Below are positions 44,265 to 55,740 of a stretch of DNA of 64,000 nucleotides, piece after piece. The stretch is from NCBI GenBank assembly GCA_031002005.1, contig CM061919.1, forward strand, positions 31,461,088 through 31,525,087, given 5' to 3'. The notes beneath the pieces are model-generated. The model was not told the origin of the DNA, searched no databases, and saw nothing but the letters and a program-made list of their open reading frames with translations. This DNA is from Vandiemenella viatica (lineage: Eukaryota > Arthropoda > Insecta > Orthoptera > Morabidae). Every line of letters starts with the position of its first letter. Position 1 is the first letter of the stretch. The position numbers were made by a program, and so were the translations under genes.

Positions 44265-46705
44265 TCTGTCACTTTAAAAATATCCATGAATATTGCAAAA
44301 ACATGCTTCATCACATTATCATCAATCAGCAACTAACGATGTTAAGAACTTCTTGGAGAAAATACCGGTTGCTGTAATGATGAATACTGCTCACCAGGAG
44401 GAAGTAGAAGACAATCGATAAATCGTGTCATCTATAATATCTTCGATTATTTTCTGTGTTACACCGTACATATAACTTGCCTTGAAGATGTAAAGAGCAA
44501 CATCAGGATGTTCTTGAATACCTGCTGAAACTAAGAATTGATTAAAGTGTTCTTGTTTTGAAACAGCATATTGAAAAATTTAAGAAAAATGTCATGTATA
44601 TCTCCCCACAGATTCAAAACGAAATCATTGCCCTGTGCGGCTTGGTCATTAAAAATTTAATTGTGCAGACCGCAAAGAAAGCTTATACTTATATTGTGTT
44701 GGCAGATGAGTCGTTTGATATAGCTGGGAAAGAACAGCTTTCCATAAAAATAGTTTTACTGACGATAAAATACAATCCGCCAAAAATCTCTCAGATTCGT
44801 AGAACTGATGGATTTAAATGACAAATTATAGCATTAGAAATCGTCAGGTTTGTAGAAAACGAAGGACATGGGCCTAATAGTTGTGTTAACCAAGGATGTG
44901 AAGTGTGTTCTACATTGGCGGGTGATATTGATGGGGTTCAATGTTTTTTAAAGAGAAATATGAAAAAAGCCTTGTATTTTCATTGTGAAAGCCACAGACA
45001 AAATGATTGTAAATAATTTAAATCAAATTACAGAAATATGGAACACAATTTGAACCACAGAGTACATCATAAACTGTGTACAGAGAAAGTACGTGGCAAA
45101 TATTTCAGCTTTATACGAGACCCACTGGTCTCAAAAATATATGTGTTTTGCTATATTTAACAAGAATTTTGAAGACATTGTCAAAGGACTTTTGAATGTT
45201 TCTAGGGAAGAAAATGATGCTGTCGAGAAAAGGTGCTTACCAGTTAAAGTGCGCTGCTACTAAGTCAGAATTCATTTGTGAGGGGTTTGTGGTGTTATTC
45301 ACGAGTGGTTGCATATTATTCTAACTATCCAACATTACCAAAGATTTTCATCTAACTTTAATTTCACTTGTAACCAAAAAGGGGGGGGGGGGAGGAAATT
45401 AGCTAGAAGATGTTAATTCTAGCAATATATCAGGATCTGACACCAGGTACTCTTTGATTACGCAGAGATTACCAGACTGCGATTGATTTTATACTTTCTT
45501 ACCTCATAGAAATAAAACTCCGTTCACTCTTCTTCATAGTATCAAATTAACAATATTATTCTGAAACACAATACAATATCATATCAGGATGAGGGCTATG
45601 GGTACTTAGTCTACGAGTGTTATTGAGACCAAACATGATGCGGATAAGTTACCAACCATTTAATATAAAAAACCTAACATACATTTTAGTCCGATTCTAA
45701 CTAACTGACTTAAAGAGAAAATGACACGTCTTTGCATTATTAAACTGAATTTACTGCTCAAGGTTATCCCGTAATTACTGCCTTTACTTTAACGAATGCT
45801 TCCTACTAATCTCTTATTACTTCACAACCATTAACACAATAGGCCGCTCTCTCTCACATACACAACATTCACTGAAATACAACGGCGACTGAATAATTCT
45901 TATAACTGGCGGCATCTTCTACCAACACATATAAATGGAAGCTTAATCAACCAAATAAGTTACACCGGGGCAGTTGAGCTACTTAACGAAATATTATCCA
46001 ACTTCAAACCAACCGAATACTTTAGAAATTACTATAACAAAGACTGAACACTTTTAGAGACAAACTGATTAACTCGTAACCCAAACTAATTGACCTGGAG
46101 AACAAACCGAGGCTGCTACGTGTCTTACCTTCTGTATGCGACTACATGTTTTCTTCGTGCTGTTCCGTAAAGAATGAAGAAGGACTGTAGCGTGCAGGCT
46201 AGCTATGTACCAAGCCTAAAAGCGCTGACTCCACGGCGTCACCACGTGACCATAGCCTGATACACGTCCGCTCTAGCTGCAAGCAGCCGCTTCCGAGCGA
46301 GTTGTAACTTGCACGTACAATGACAAAATTTACGTACCAATTATCAAATAAAATTAAATACTGTTTATTATCTTGGTTCCCTTACACATTATATGCGTTG
46401 GATTGAATCTCAGGATTACTGGAACCTGTTGCCACTGCGTAAAAATCAAAGACGATCGACATGGGAGTAATGTCTGTCATAAAAGATAATCGCACTGACG
46501 CGGACGCGGAGAGCTAAAATATTTTAAACACATCTACCAGTACTGCAGCTGCCACTGAAACCGATTTGAAAGTCCGGCGCATTGTATCTGTGCAAAAACG
46601 TCGTCCCAATCACCCTGCTCAATCTTTATACGATTTTTGAAAGGAATCTATTTTCATTCCTTATTTAAATTCCTTGATAGCTTCTCCGGAGTAGTGTTTT
46701 AGGAT
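44265..46705 (+). pseudogene. hAT transposase relic
   Basis: Blocks read in order across shifting frames: EKIPVAVMMNTAHQEEVEDN (44350); KKNVMYISPQIQNEIIALCG and YTYIVLADESFDIAGKEQLS (44590-44740), the catalytic-region motif of Tip100-type hAT proteins; GCEVCSTLAGDIDGVQCFL and ALYFHCESHRQND (44900-45010), the CxxH-like block; ETHWSQKY (45118); and, after an interruption at about 45380-46400, QKRRPNHPAQSLYDF and SIFIPYLNSLIAS near 46600-46680. Only the 44558-44821 frame is longer than 80 codons. The order and motifs are strong; the protein is dead. Confidence 0.75.
45380..46400. mobile_element. Unclassified insertion interrupting the hAT transposase
   Basis: About 1 kb of sequence separates two collinear parts of the transposase relic. 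It starts at a G-run (45380-45392). No TIR, LTR or ORF was recognised. A GC-rich patch at 46180-46320 (CACGGCGTCACCACGTGACC) contains a near-palindromic CACGTG core. Borders are approximate. Confidence 0.35.
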
Positions 46706-46981
46706 TATACATTGTGCTTTTACACGCTTTTGTTTTAAATTTAACTCTTGTTATTTAGTAAATAGTCAATTATATTAAGTATTTAGTTTTAGATCAATTT
46801 ACATGTATCAGAGAAAATCACGTCAGTTTGAAAAATAATCTGTTTATCTAATAAGCAATGAAATTATCACTTTATTTACAAAGAATTTCATATATAGCCA
46901 GCAGCCGAGAAAGCCCTTTCTGCCTCCTCATTCGTTGGTTTGATTGAAATGGTCATAAATATTTTATTTTTTTTGTAAAAC

Positions 46982-47668
46982 TTAACAACTTTCTGCACTT
47001 TTTTTGAGATCATTATATCTGGGAATCACCTCAGTATGTGGAATATCCAGTGCTACGATCACGCTTTGTGCTTCAATTGTGGCATCCAGGTCTTCGTGGT
47101 CTATGTCGGAAGTGAAAGTTTTTTCTATGTTCTCAATTTCTTTCAGTGTTTTTTTTTTTTGTGGGGAGGGGTATAAAACATCGACAACTGCCAATTGTGT
47201 GCTGTGTGAAAAGTACAATTGCAGGTACGGAGGCAGAACGTTTTCCATGACGCTTGTTCCATTAGATCTTTTGTTGATAAAAGCAGTTTCAACAGCAACA
47301 CCAAAGCCTGTCAGTCGTACCTTGACCAAACTGATGCTTTGCTCCGTGGTGCACGAACCCTGTATTCTAAGCAAGCTGATATTAAAATGTGTTTCTTTGC
47401 GGTGAACATAACCCCAGGTCCACACTCTTGGCACTTGCCGAAAACTCCAAACCTTTACAAACGCTTGGTTAATTGTGGGAAGCCAAACATTGACAGCCAC
47501 ACGCTTGCGAATGCGCTGGTATGTTTTGGAGATGAAAGCGTGAGGGACGTAGATGTTGTGTTGGATATAAATTTTTGCTTAACCTATATTTATCATAAAA
47601 ATTTAAATGAAAATGAAAATATAACGAGAAAGACGGCGAAGAAGATGGTGGATGTTAAAAGTCCATAG
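46982..47668. other. Overlapping unrecognised frames near the hAT right end
   Basis: A 172-codon minus frame (47500-46982) ends with an acidic, protein-like segment (KEIENIEKTFTSDIDHEDLD). Plus frames of 133 and 149 codons overlap it. The minus frame looks more like a real protein by composition, and its strand is opposite to the transposase, which would fit a nested insertion. I cannot name a family. Confidence 0.25.
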
Positions 47669-47882
47669 AAACCGTTCCAGGTATAATTTCATTCATGTAA
47701 CTATGTTTAGTTTGTAGTTTCATGTATGAATTTCATTTAATATAATTAGGGGCCTATATGAAATTATTGTTTTATAATTGAAATTGTATAATAATTATTG
47801 TTTTTACAGTATTATAATGTCTATATCTATTATTTTTTGACTGCAGAGAATTTATGGAAAATAACTTTAATGAGCTACTTTA

Positions 47883-48137
47883 TGACTTTTTATTTTGCTT
47901 GTGGCTTTCCGCCTTGTCAGCAACGAGGTAATTAGAGGCGGGAAAGGACATGGGGCAAGGAATGGGAAAGAATTCGGATTTGGCCTTTTTCTGAAGGAAG
48001 CATCCCGGCATTCGTCTAGAGTGATTTGGAAAAACAATGGAAACCGCAAATCTCATTGCCCGGATGAGGATTCGATCCGGCGTCCTGCCGAATGCGAGGC
48101 CAGAGCGTTAATTGCTCACCCACTACGCTCGGTGACC
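47883..48137 (-). mobile_element. tRNA-derived SINE, copy 1 (inside hAT)
   Basis: On the minus strand the head begins near GGTGACCGAGCG at 48137. The A-box-like TAGTGGGTGAG is at 48125-48115 and the B box GATCGAATCC at 48077-48068, correctly spaced for RNA polymerase III. A body follows with CCAAATCACTC-, GGCCAAATCC- and CCTTGCCCCATGTCC-type blocks shared with copy 2. The 3' end near 47883 is approximate. The open frames over it are meaningless. Confidence 0.75.
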
Positions 48138-49605
48138 ACGCTTCTTTATGAGCCATCTTGATAACTTCTGCCGGAAGAGATATGTTGATTTTGAATATTA
48201 GCATTCATGGAATGTGAAATATCGTTGTTGAACCAATTACTCATTTTTCCTCCGGCACTTCTATCACAACAAACAGAAACGCATGTCTGTCCGCCGTCAG
48301 TGCACAAAGTGTATCAAGTCCGCAGAAACGAGTAGGCGCTTTACAAGCACTTGCCGCAAACTTTCTTTGATTTGTGCCAAAAAACAGACACTCGATTGGA
48401 TCAGCCACAAGTGCCAGCCTACACAAGTCAAGTTAAACGCTCTATCAACACGTTTCAATTTGTGACGGCTTGACGAGGTTTAGCAAGCGTGTGGTCCTGC
48501 CTCAAATATAGGTGATATATATATATATTATATATTTTTTATGGACGTCTACTCATCAAACATTCGACGAAAATATTCGCAATTGTTTCTTGAAATATTC
48601 AAACTGAACAATTATGTCATTTGAAAACTTTGTTATTATAGATCTTATAGAATTAGCAGAATTAGGAAATAAAAATCCACTTTTTGAAAAGAAACAACTG
48701 AAATATAATGAAGTACAGTTTATGACAAAAACATTTTAACACATCATTTATGCACTAGATTTTGAAATATCTGTCAATAGCTGTAACCTTCTTTTTGTAT
48801 TGTTTTTACTTACTCCTCAGAAACAACTCTAGTTGTATCTTTTTTGTGTGTACGATCTGGGAGCTAGTTTTGCAATAGGACAATGTAACTCAAATTACAG
48901 TAATACAGTACTGCACACAACACAAACACACAACACACATTTGTTGCCGTCAAATGTCAACTTGAAGGATACAGTTAAACGGGGCGATACAAAGGGTAAA
49001 GAACGAGTCGGACGGGAAAGTGACCACAGGGAGACACGGTCACGAAGACTGAAACATGTTTTCACCACATTTTACGGATTGCGGATCCGCTTAATTAGGT
49101 GCTGGATCCGCTAGTCTGCCAAATGATGCCGGATCCCGCATTGCTGGATTGCAGTCCCTAGCTACATCCCAGCTAAAGTTTAAGGAAGTCATTGTTTGAT
49201 CCAAAAAAAATCACGATGTTTCTGCCAATGCTACAAGTTAAAATTGTTTGATTATGAAGTCGCACTACGGTAAAACTATGGAAGGTCAAGGGTATGACAA
49301 CAGAAAATCTTAGAGAACTAGACCTTATGAAAGAGTTAAATAAGATGGAAATATTCTAGAGATCCAACAGACCTGTCTGTGCATGCTTGGTGTACACAGA
49401 TAACTTTTACAAGAAAATTGTGATAAAATTGCTGATGAAGTAGCTTGAAAATTATTATTAGTATAATTATATATACTAATTAATTAAAATATAATAATAT
49501 TAATTAATTATTCAATTAATAGAATATATATATATTATATTAATAAACGTTTTTTTAGCATACATATTATCAGTTTTCTCTTGCCTGCCCCCCCCTAAAC
49601 AAAAT

Positions 49606-49621
49606 CCTGGCTACGCCCTTG
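49606..49621. repeat. hAT right terminal inverted repeat
   Basis: CCTGGCTACGCCCTTG is the exact reverse complement of the first 16 bases of the element at 40706-40721, and TGTTCCAT follows. Confidence 0.95.
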
Positions 49622-49684
49622 TGTTCCATGCACGTTTCTTTTTACAATTAGTTCATCACACTTGTTATTCTAACAAGCATGTGT

Positions 49685-49686
<2 letters not shown>

Positions 49687-49736
<50 letters not shown>
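49687..49736 (-). repeat. Poly(T) tract of 50 bases
   Basis: A pure T run in the LINE linker region (poly-A on the coding strand, giving a false polylysine). It may mark an expanded A-rich site or the tail of a lost insertion; length is uncertain in any assembly. Confidence 0.8.
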
Positions 49737-49739
<3 letters not shown>

Positions 49740-50479
49740 GAGAATGGGTTCTTCTGATGTTTGTAAAATGTCTTTTTGAAGCTGTTCCCAACCTTTAGGA
49801 ATCTCTTTCTTTTCCAAGAGTGTTTTTAAATCATTTATTTTAGCCAACTTCTGTGTGTCAAACTTTTTTGGTTTGTATTGATTCTTTTATCTAACGATTG
49901 GCTTAATTTTGAATTTAATGATGATAAGTAGTGATCTGAATCTAAACCAGCACTCTAAACAACTTTAACATTAAGTATCTCCTTCGCAGAGTGTCTGCTT
50001 ATAGCAACATGATCAAGTTGTTTTTCTCCACATATTGGGTTTGGTGATTAATACAAAAAACAGTGTGAAATTTCTAAAAAAAAAAAGTATGACTTCAAGT
50101 TGTTTTAAGTACTAAACAATTAATGGTTAGATCGATGAGAAACTTAAAAATTTAACTGTTCCGCCAACAAGTAAATAAAACATCAAATGATCCACTGAAC
50201 TTAATTAAATAGCTATTTAGATTTTTGGTTGTGATATTTGTACCATGAAGGAATAAGCAGTAAGATACAGTTTGTTAGAAGCATGTGTGGCAAGACAAGA
50301 TGGGACAGAAGGCAATAAAAAGATAAGGACTCAGACAACATTGTGAGAATATAGGATAAAATAAGCACATGTAGAATTACAAGGTATGTGTATATACAAG
50401 TAATGGATGCTACTGCAAGAATATGCAACTGGACAACGACTGATAGGATACAGTGACACGGTAAGGAGGCATATTTAAT

Positions 50480-51300
50480 TTAATTGCAATGGAGCACAGG
50501 CTCCGGTGGCAATTTCCCTACACACCCATCTTCCCCCTATCCTGCACCTACCTACATTTGCCCTCTACAAATTTTATCTTTAAATTCTTTCAAAGTTTTC
50601 GGTAAATTATTCATCATTTCTCTTGGTAACTCATTCCAATCCCTGACACTCTTACCTAAAAAAGAGAATCTTCCCACATCCTTGTGCCTGAAATCGAGTG
50701 CCAGCTTGTGGTCATGGTCATCTTTTCCCTTCCATGCACTACTTTTCATACCTATTGCAATATCTTTCCATGCCTCATTGCCAGTATATGCCCTGTACAC
50801 TGCCATGACCCTCCTCATCCTCCTCCTGTCTTGCAATGAATCCCATTCCAGCTCCTTTATCATATCCGTCACTGATTGCATTCTGTGATAATTTACAGAA
50901 ACAAATCTAGCAGCCCTTTTTTTGCACCCTCTCCAACTCCTGTATTTGATACGTAAAATGAGGGTCCCATACTACACTACCATATTCGAGCAATGGTCTG
51001 ACCAAAGTTTTGTAACCCAATTTTTTGACTTCTCTCGTACATCCCCTCATCACTCTCTCCAACAAGTGCAGAACTTTGAAACCTTTTCCTACCACCTGTC
51101 CTATGTGTCCTGCCTAGTTAAGTTTGTTATCAAAAGTAATTCCAAGATATTTACATTTAAAGTCTTCAGCAAGCAATTCTTTGCCCACCTTATATTCATA
51201 ATTAACCTTTTGTTTTTTATTTGTGATTATAAGGTGGAGAAAGAATTGCTTGCTGAAGACTTGAAATGTAAATATCTTGGAATTACTTTTGATATTTACA
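50480..51300 (-). mobile_element. CR1-like LINE 3' copy with 5' inversion
   Basis: The minus strand encodes the C-terminal part (LVRPLLEYGSVVWDPHF, then MQSVTDMIKELEWDSLQDRRRM, 109 codons open at 50881-50552) and the 3' UTR ending GCAATTAAATTAAAT near 50475. Its 5' piece (51229-51293) is inverted relative to the rest, forming a palindrome with 51129-51193. High similarity to sister copies suggests a fairly young insertion. Confidence 0.8.
51129..51293. repeat. Inverted repeat from LINE 5' inversion
   Basis: 51129-51193 and 51229-51293 are near-perfect reverse complements of about 65 bases separated by about 35 bases. Both encode the CKYLGITFD region (KELLAEDLKCKYLGITFD on the plus strand), once on each strand. 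Confidence 0.85.
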
Positions 51301-51616
51301 GAGGGGACTAAAACAGATCAGAATTGAGGACAGAAGTCAATAGAATTTAAGTGTATGATTAATTTTGATGGAGTACAGACTCCATTGGCAATTGACCTAG
51401 TCATCTAATTACCCTTTTCAAAGAGTTTTTTTTTTAATTCACAAACCTATTAAGTAGATGGAATAAAGTGGTGGGTAATTACTCTTTTTTAAGTATTTTT
51501 TAAATTACTATCTTAATCAAGGCAGGAAAAGTTATCATAATAGGAGACTTTATTATTTTTAACTGCGATCAAGCTAACACACTGGTGGCATTTCCATCAG
51601 TCACCCAATTACCCCT

Positions 51617-51650
51617 TTCTTTATATATATATATATATATATATATATTT
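51617..51650. repeat. TA dinucleotide microsatellite
   Basis: About 15 TA units. Smaller TA tracts lie at 48515-48535 and 57640-57658. Confidence 0.85.
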
Positions 51651-52265
51651 TTATGTAATTGGAATGTTAAATTCCTCCCCCATTTACTATTATGATTTAC
51701 AAATTTTAATTTTAAATTCCTTAAACTTTTTTGGAAAATTATTCACCACTGCACTTGGTAATTTTTTCCAAACTCTGATACCCTTAACAATAACAAAAAA
51801 TTTTCCTGCTCCCTTATGCATGAAATCGAGCTTGTGGTAATGTGCGCCTTTCCCCTTCCATGCACTATTCCTAATTCTTTGACCAATATCCCTCCAAGCT
51901 CCATCACCAACATATGCCCTGTACATTCCCAGCACTCTCTTCAACCTCCTCCTTTCCTCCAATTAGTCTCAACACAGCTCCCTTATCATATCAGTTACTG
52001 ACTGGGTCCTGCGATAATTTCCACAAATAAATCTAGCTGCTCTTCTTTGCACACCTTCCAACTCCTGTATTTGATAACCAAAATGTGGGCCCAAACTACA
52101 CAACCATATTCAATCAATGGTCTGACCACAGGTTTGTAACCCAACTCCCTCTCTGGTACATCCTCTCATCACCCTTTCCAGTAAACGAAGGATGTAACCT
52201 TTTCCTACCACCTGCCCAATGTGCTCTGCCAAATTGAGTTTGTTATCAAACATTATATCAAGATA

Positions 52266-52736
52266 GATTTACAAGAAAGGGATAGAGAAATGAACCACCA
52301 CTTACCTTAGATGATGGTATCATGGGGTGAACACATAAATAAGCACAAAACACAGGAAAAACAATGAATATTTCGGGACTTGGCCCTTCGTCAACAGGAG
52401 AAAATCAAGGAAGTAGGGTGGTGTAGGAGACCGTTTCACAGAATGACCGTTAGTCAGGAACATGGTGGGGATAAATTCAAACATAGGACAGGGAGAGGAG
52501 GACAATGAATTGGAGCTAGTACCTGAGCAATGTAACATGTTGCAAAAAGTGTGGAAAAATACATTAAAATAAGTAAATGAAATAAAATTGAAAAAATATA
52601 ATGACAATAATAATAAAGGATTCTATGTAGTTAAACATTATGTGGTGGTTCGATATACTGTAGACAGTGGGCATGGAGGCATGTAGAGGATAGAGGGAAG
52701 GAAAAGTACTGACTAGGTATTATCTCAAATTGAGAC
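52266..52736. mobile_element. Unclassified 471-bp insertion in the LINE
   Basis: The CR1-like reading is interrupted here. CAAGATA occurs on both sides (52259-52265, 52737-52743), a candidate 7-bp duplication. CAAATTGAG also recurs at both flanks. The interior has TTCGGGACTTGGCCCTTCGTCAAC, a style I have seen in dispersed insect repeats, but no ORF or box structure I can name. Confidence 0.45.
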
Positions 52737-52911
52737 CAAGATATATACACTTCAAGCTTTCAACAAGCAATTATGATCCCACCCTATAATCCTAAGTAAG
52801 CTTTTGTTTTTTTTATCTGTGTACCTAATAAGCTGACTTTTCTTGGCATTTATTTTCATTCCATGTTGACCAACCCATTTAGATATTCTATCCAGGTCAT
52901 CCTGCAGCTGT

Positions 52912-53565
52912 TCAGTCTTCACCAGTTTTGATCCTATTGTATACCATTATATCATCTGCAAAATACCTAGAATCTGATCGTAATCCATCAACACAGTCAT
53001 TCATTAGAATTATGAACAGCAATGGTCCCAACTCACTATCCTGTGGCACTCCCATATTTACTTCCACCTGTTTTGATAATGTATTTCCTACTCTAACACT
53101 TTGTTTTCTGGCTTTTAACAATTCCTCTACCCAAAAAGTAACTTTTTCATCCAATCCAATAAATTTCAGATTATTTAAAACCATTTCATGGCTCACTCTG
53201 TCAAATACCTTAGAATGATCTAGTGCAACACTATCAACTTGGCCTCCCTTGTCCAATTCATCTGAAATATCTTGCATATAGCCCACCATCTGGGACTCAC
53301 ATGAATATCCTTGCCTAAAGCCATGTTGTCGATTTGAAAACAATTTTCTTTCCTCACAGACATTTCTGATAAAGTTGCATATCAATCTCTCCCTCATTTT
53401 GCCTATCTCATATATCAAACTAATTGGCTTGTAATTTTCAATCCTATTTGTAACCCCTACTTTATGAACCGGTACTACCACTATTTTCCAATCCTCTGGT
53501 AAGCAGCAAGACTCCAAACCCATTTTAAATAAAATTACAAGGTAAGGTACAATACTGTATTCCAC
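52912..53565 (-). pseudogene. CR1-like reverse transcriptase core
   Basis: 217 uninterrupted codons from the fingers to the catalytic FADD box; the longest intact piece of this LINE family in the window. Start and end are set by stops, not by the true protein ends. Confidence 0.75.
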
Positions 53566-55084
53566 AATCTTTAATGAGTCTGTGGTTAATATTATCTACA
53601 CCAGCCCCTTTGCGTATTTTAGCTTTCTGAGTTCCCTCATAATTCCCTGAGAATTTATTTCAAATTTTGTATTTTCCTCATTTATACTTTTAGGAAGACA
53701 CTCCTCTGATTCATTCCCTCCCATCACAGGATAATTGTCCCTGGTTGTATCACTAAACCAGCTACTTAATATCTCTGCAATTTTAAAATCCTCAGCTACT
53801 TCAACTCCATTCTTATCTACAAGTCTGAAATACCTTCCCTTCAGTTTTCTAACATAGCCATAGAAGTTTCTAGATGTATTGTTCATCCTCCTGCACCAAT
53901 AATATTCTTCATAAACCCATCCTTTGCTTCTCTCTTACTAATTCCTTTTTCAGTTGTTTTAAGTATTCCCTACTGCCATTCTGTCTCTTAACTCTTGTGT
54001 TCCCATCTCACTAGCCTCTTTAACCTTCTCACTTCCCTGTTGTAGTATGTAGGTTCTGTACTTATCTTTATTTTCTTCTTTGGAATAAACATTTTCTTGC
54101 CCTTTTTATTTTCTCCTTAAACTTTTCCCATTTTGCCTCCACTGTACTTATGTAATCCTTCCACTTGTTGAACCTTTCTCTGAAATCTCTCTTCAATTTT
54201 AAAGTCTGTGCCTTTTTGTAAGTATACCATTCTCCCCATTCTATTTTGGCCACTGGTTTACTGATTTCCCTAATATCCATCAGTACTGCATAGTGATCTC
54301 TTATTGATTCAGTTACTTGGTAACCTACAAGATTTTCCTTGTTTTCTTTTAGAAAGATATCCAACATGTTTGGTCCCCTTTTATTTTGTTCTACCATTTG
54401 TGTAACACCTCCTTCCCTTATTAAGGTATTTGCATATCTCTGTTGCAATTTATTTTATTTTCCAAATAAATTTAAATCCCCTCCAATAATAACTATTATA
54501 TGCTCACCTTTTAACAGTGAATGTGAATTTAGTTTATCTTCAAGAATCTCATCACCATCACTCATTCTTCCACTACGATAAGCAGCCAATACCCTGATTT
54601 TTTCTTTTTTATCTCCCCCCTATTAACTCATGGTCATGATCTATGAACAGTAGAGAACTATAGTAATATTTGAGTATGAATACCCCTCCACCAATTGCTC
54701 CTCTGTCTATGCGGTACATTCTGTAACCTCAGAGAAAACCTCATTGTCTAGTACTCCTTCTTTTAACATAGACTCTGCCCCTATAATCACTTGTGGTTCA
54801 TGTATCTCTATTAAGTTTGCAAATTCTATCACTTTGTTCATTACACTTCTACAGTGCACCATTAATATCCTTATTTTTGGCTTTGTGATATTTTCAGCAT
54901 TAACCTTTGTCTTTACAGTTATACTCAATTCCGTTATTATTTCAATAGCCTCATCTGTTTGTTTAGCATTTATTTTTTTCCTATAGTGCATCTACAACCA
55001 GTATCCCTTTGATCACTTATTTTTATCCTATCACCAGCAGCCCCTAACCTAAAAAAGGCACAGCCCTGACCCAACTTACAGAGT

Positions 55085-55490
55085 AGGCAGAGAAAGAACA
55101 GCATCTGTTGTTATTATGAGAAGCCATAGCATAGAGCCAAGGAATAAAGAGGGAGAAAATCTTCTAGATTTTTGCGTATGGAACTCATTAGTTGTTGGCA
55201 ACACCTGGCATGAAAAAAGAGATAGTCACAAGTTTAGCAGATACAGCTAGAATGGTCAGAGTAGAAACTTAATAGACTACATATTGTTCAGCAAATGTCT
55301 TCACCCTAAATTGATGGATGTAAAAGTTATACCAAGTGTGAGGCTAGAAGGAGATCACCGGTTGGTTCTAGCAGACTTTAAGAAACTCAGTCTGGGCAAA
55401 GCTGTAAGCAAAAGGATCCAAAGAATCAGGTCAGGTGTTAAAAGCCAGCAGATAGTGGCACAAAGGAAACATTTCAGGAAGAAGTGAAGC
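55085..55490 (+). pseudogene. LINE endonuclease fragment (plus strand)
   Basis: Reads RNKEGENLLDFCVWNSLVVG, TWHEKRDSHKFSRYS, a stop, SRNLIDYIL, then MDVKVIPSVRLEGDHRLVLADFK. This is the end of an APE-type endonuclease with a Gly-Asp-His variant of the SDH motif, similar in pattern to the RTE-like endonuclease at 25.0 kb (DVKVIPSKSLNSDHRLLVADM). The matching reverse transcriptase is absent; Lys/Arg-rich remnants extend to about 55740. Confidence 0.7.
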
Positions 55491-55740
55491 AAGGAAGAAG
55501 TGCCCAAGGCTGAAAAAAGAAAAGAAGAAGAGGAATGGAGAAGATTTACAGCAACATTAGTAAAAGCAGCAGAAAGGACGTGTGGAAGAACGTCAAATAA
55601 GAGGAAGGAGAAGGATACTCCGTGATAGAATGAGCATATTGCAGAAGCTTAAAAAGAATGGACAGCACATGGAAAGAGTGGTTTCAAGAAAGAACCTGGA
55701 ATGTTTTACCCAGGAAAAAGCCATCATGATATATGTAATA

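Larger units (their letters stand above)
40706..49621 (+). mobile_element. hAT transposon (Tip100/ZMYM-like), 8.9 kb with nested insertions
   Basis: Terminal inverted repeats CAAGGGCGTAGCCAGG (left) and its reverse complement (49606-49621) are perfect over 16 bases and bounded by an 8-bp duplication. Next to each repeat is a poly(G)/poly(C) run (left GGGGGGGGG, right CCCCCCCC). A decayed transposase lies at 44265-46700. The unusual length is explained by at least one Harbinger element, one SINE and probably other insertions. No functional transposase frame remains. Confidence 0.92.
38690..50040 (-). mobile_element. RTE-like LINE split by an 8.9-kb hAT transposon
   Basis: The reverse transcriptase and C-terminus lie at 38720-40690. 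The endonuclease end and linker lie at 49630-50040 (QYVEKNNLI, ISRHSAKEILNVKVV and SDHY-type blocks, then KINDLKTLLEKKEIPKGWEQL). The 3' tail is a run of TAA/ATA units (38680-38693). The halves rejoin when the hAT element and one TGTTCCAT are removed. Confidence 0.75.
51660..55078 (-). mobile_element. CR1-like LINE, older copy from endonuclease to 3' UTR
   Basis: Read right to left: the endonuclease start (54991-54707: IRILMVHCRSVMNKVIEFANL, EPQVIIGAESMLKEGV); a RRK-rich linker (54448-54068); NFYGYVRKLKGR (53886-53596); the reverse transcriptase (53565-52912: ENYKPISLIYEIGK, QHGFRQGYSCESQM, SVALDHSKVFDRVSH, PQDSELGPLLFIILMND, YFADDIMVYN); an interruption at 52266-52736; and the C-terminus at 51962-51690 (EERRRLKRVLGMYRAYVG). 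It is truncated before ORF1. The catalytic FADD box is retained but frames are broken. Confidence 0.8.

Noticed and set aside
48068..48137. A functional tRNA gene
   Set aside because: A- and B-box-like sequences are present but the arms do not fold into a cloverleaf by eye, and the same sequence recurs at 57.8 kb with a long SINE body.
47895..48161. 88-codon plus frame with reasonable composition
   Set aside because: It lies over the SINE on the opposite strand and crosses its pol III boxes.
49665..49847. Polylysine protein frame
   Set aside because: Caused by a 50-base homopolymer within a LINE relic.
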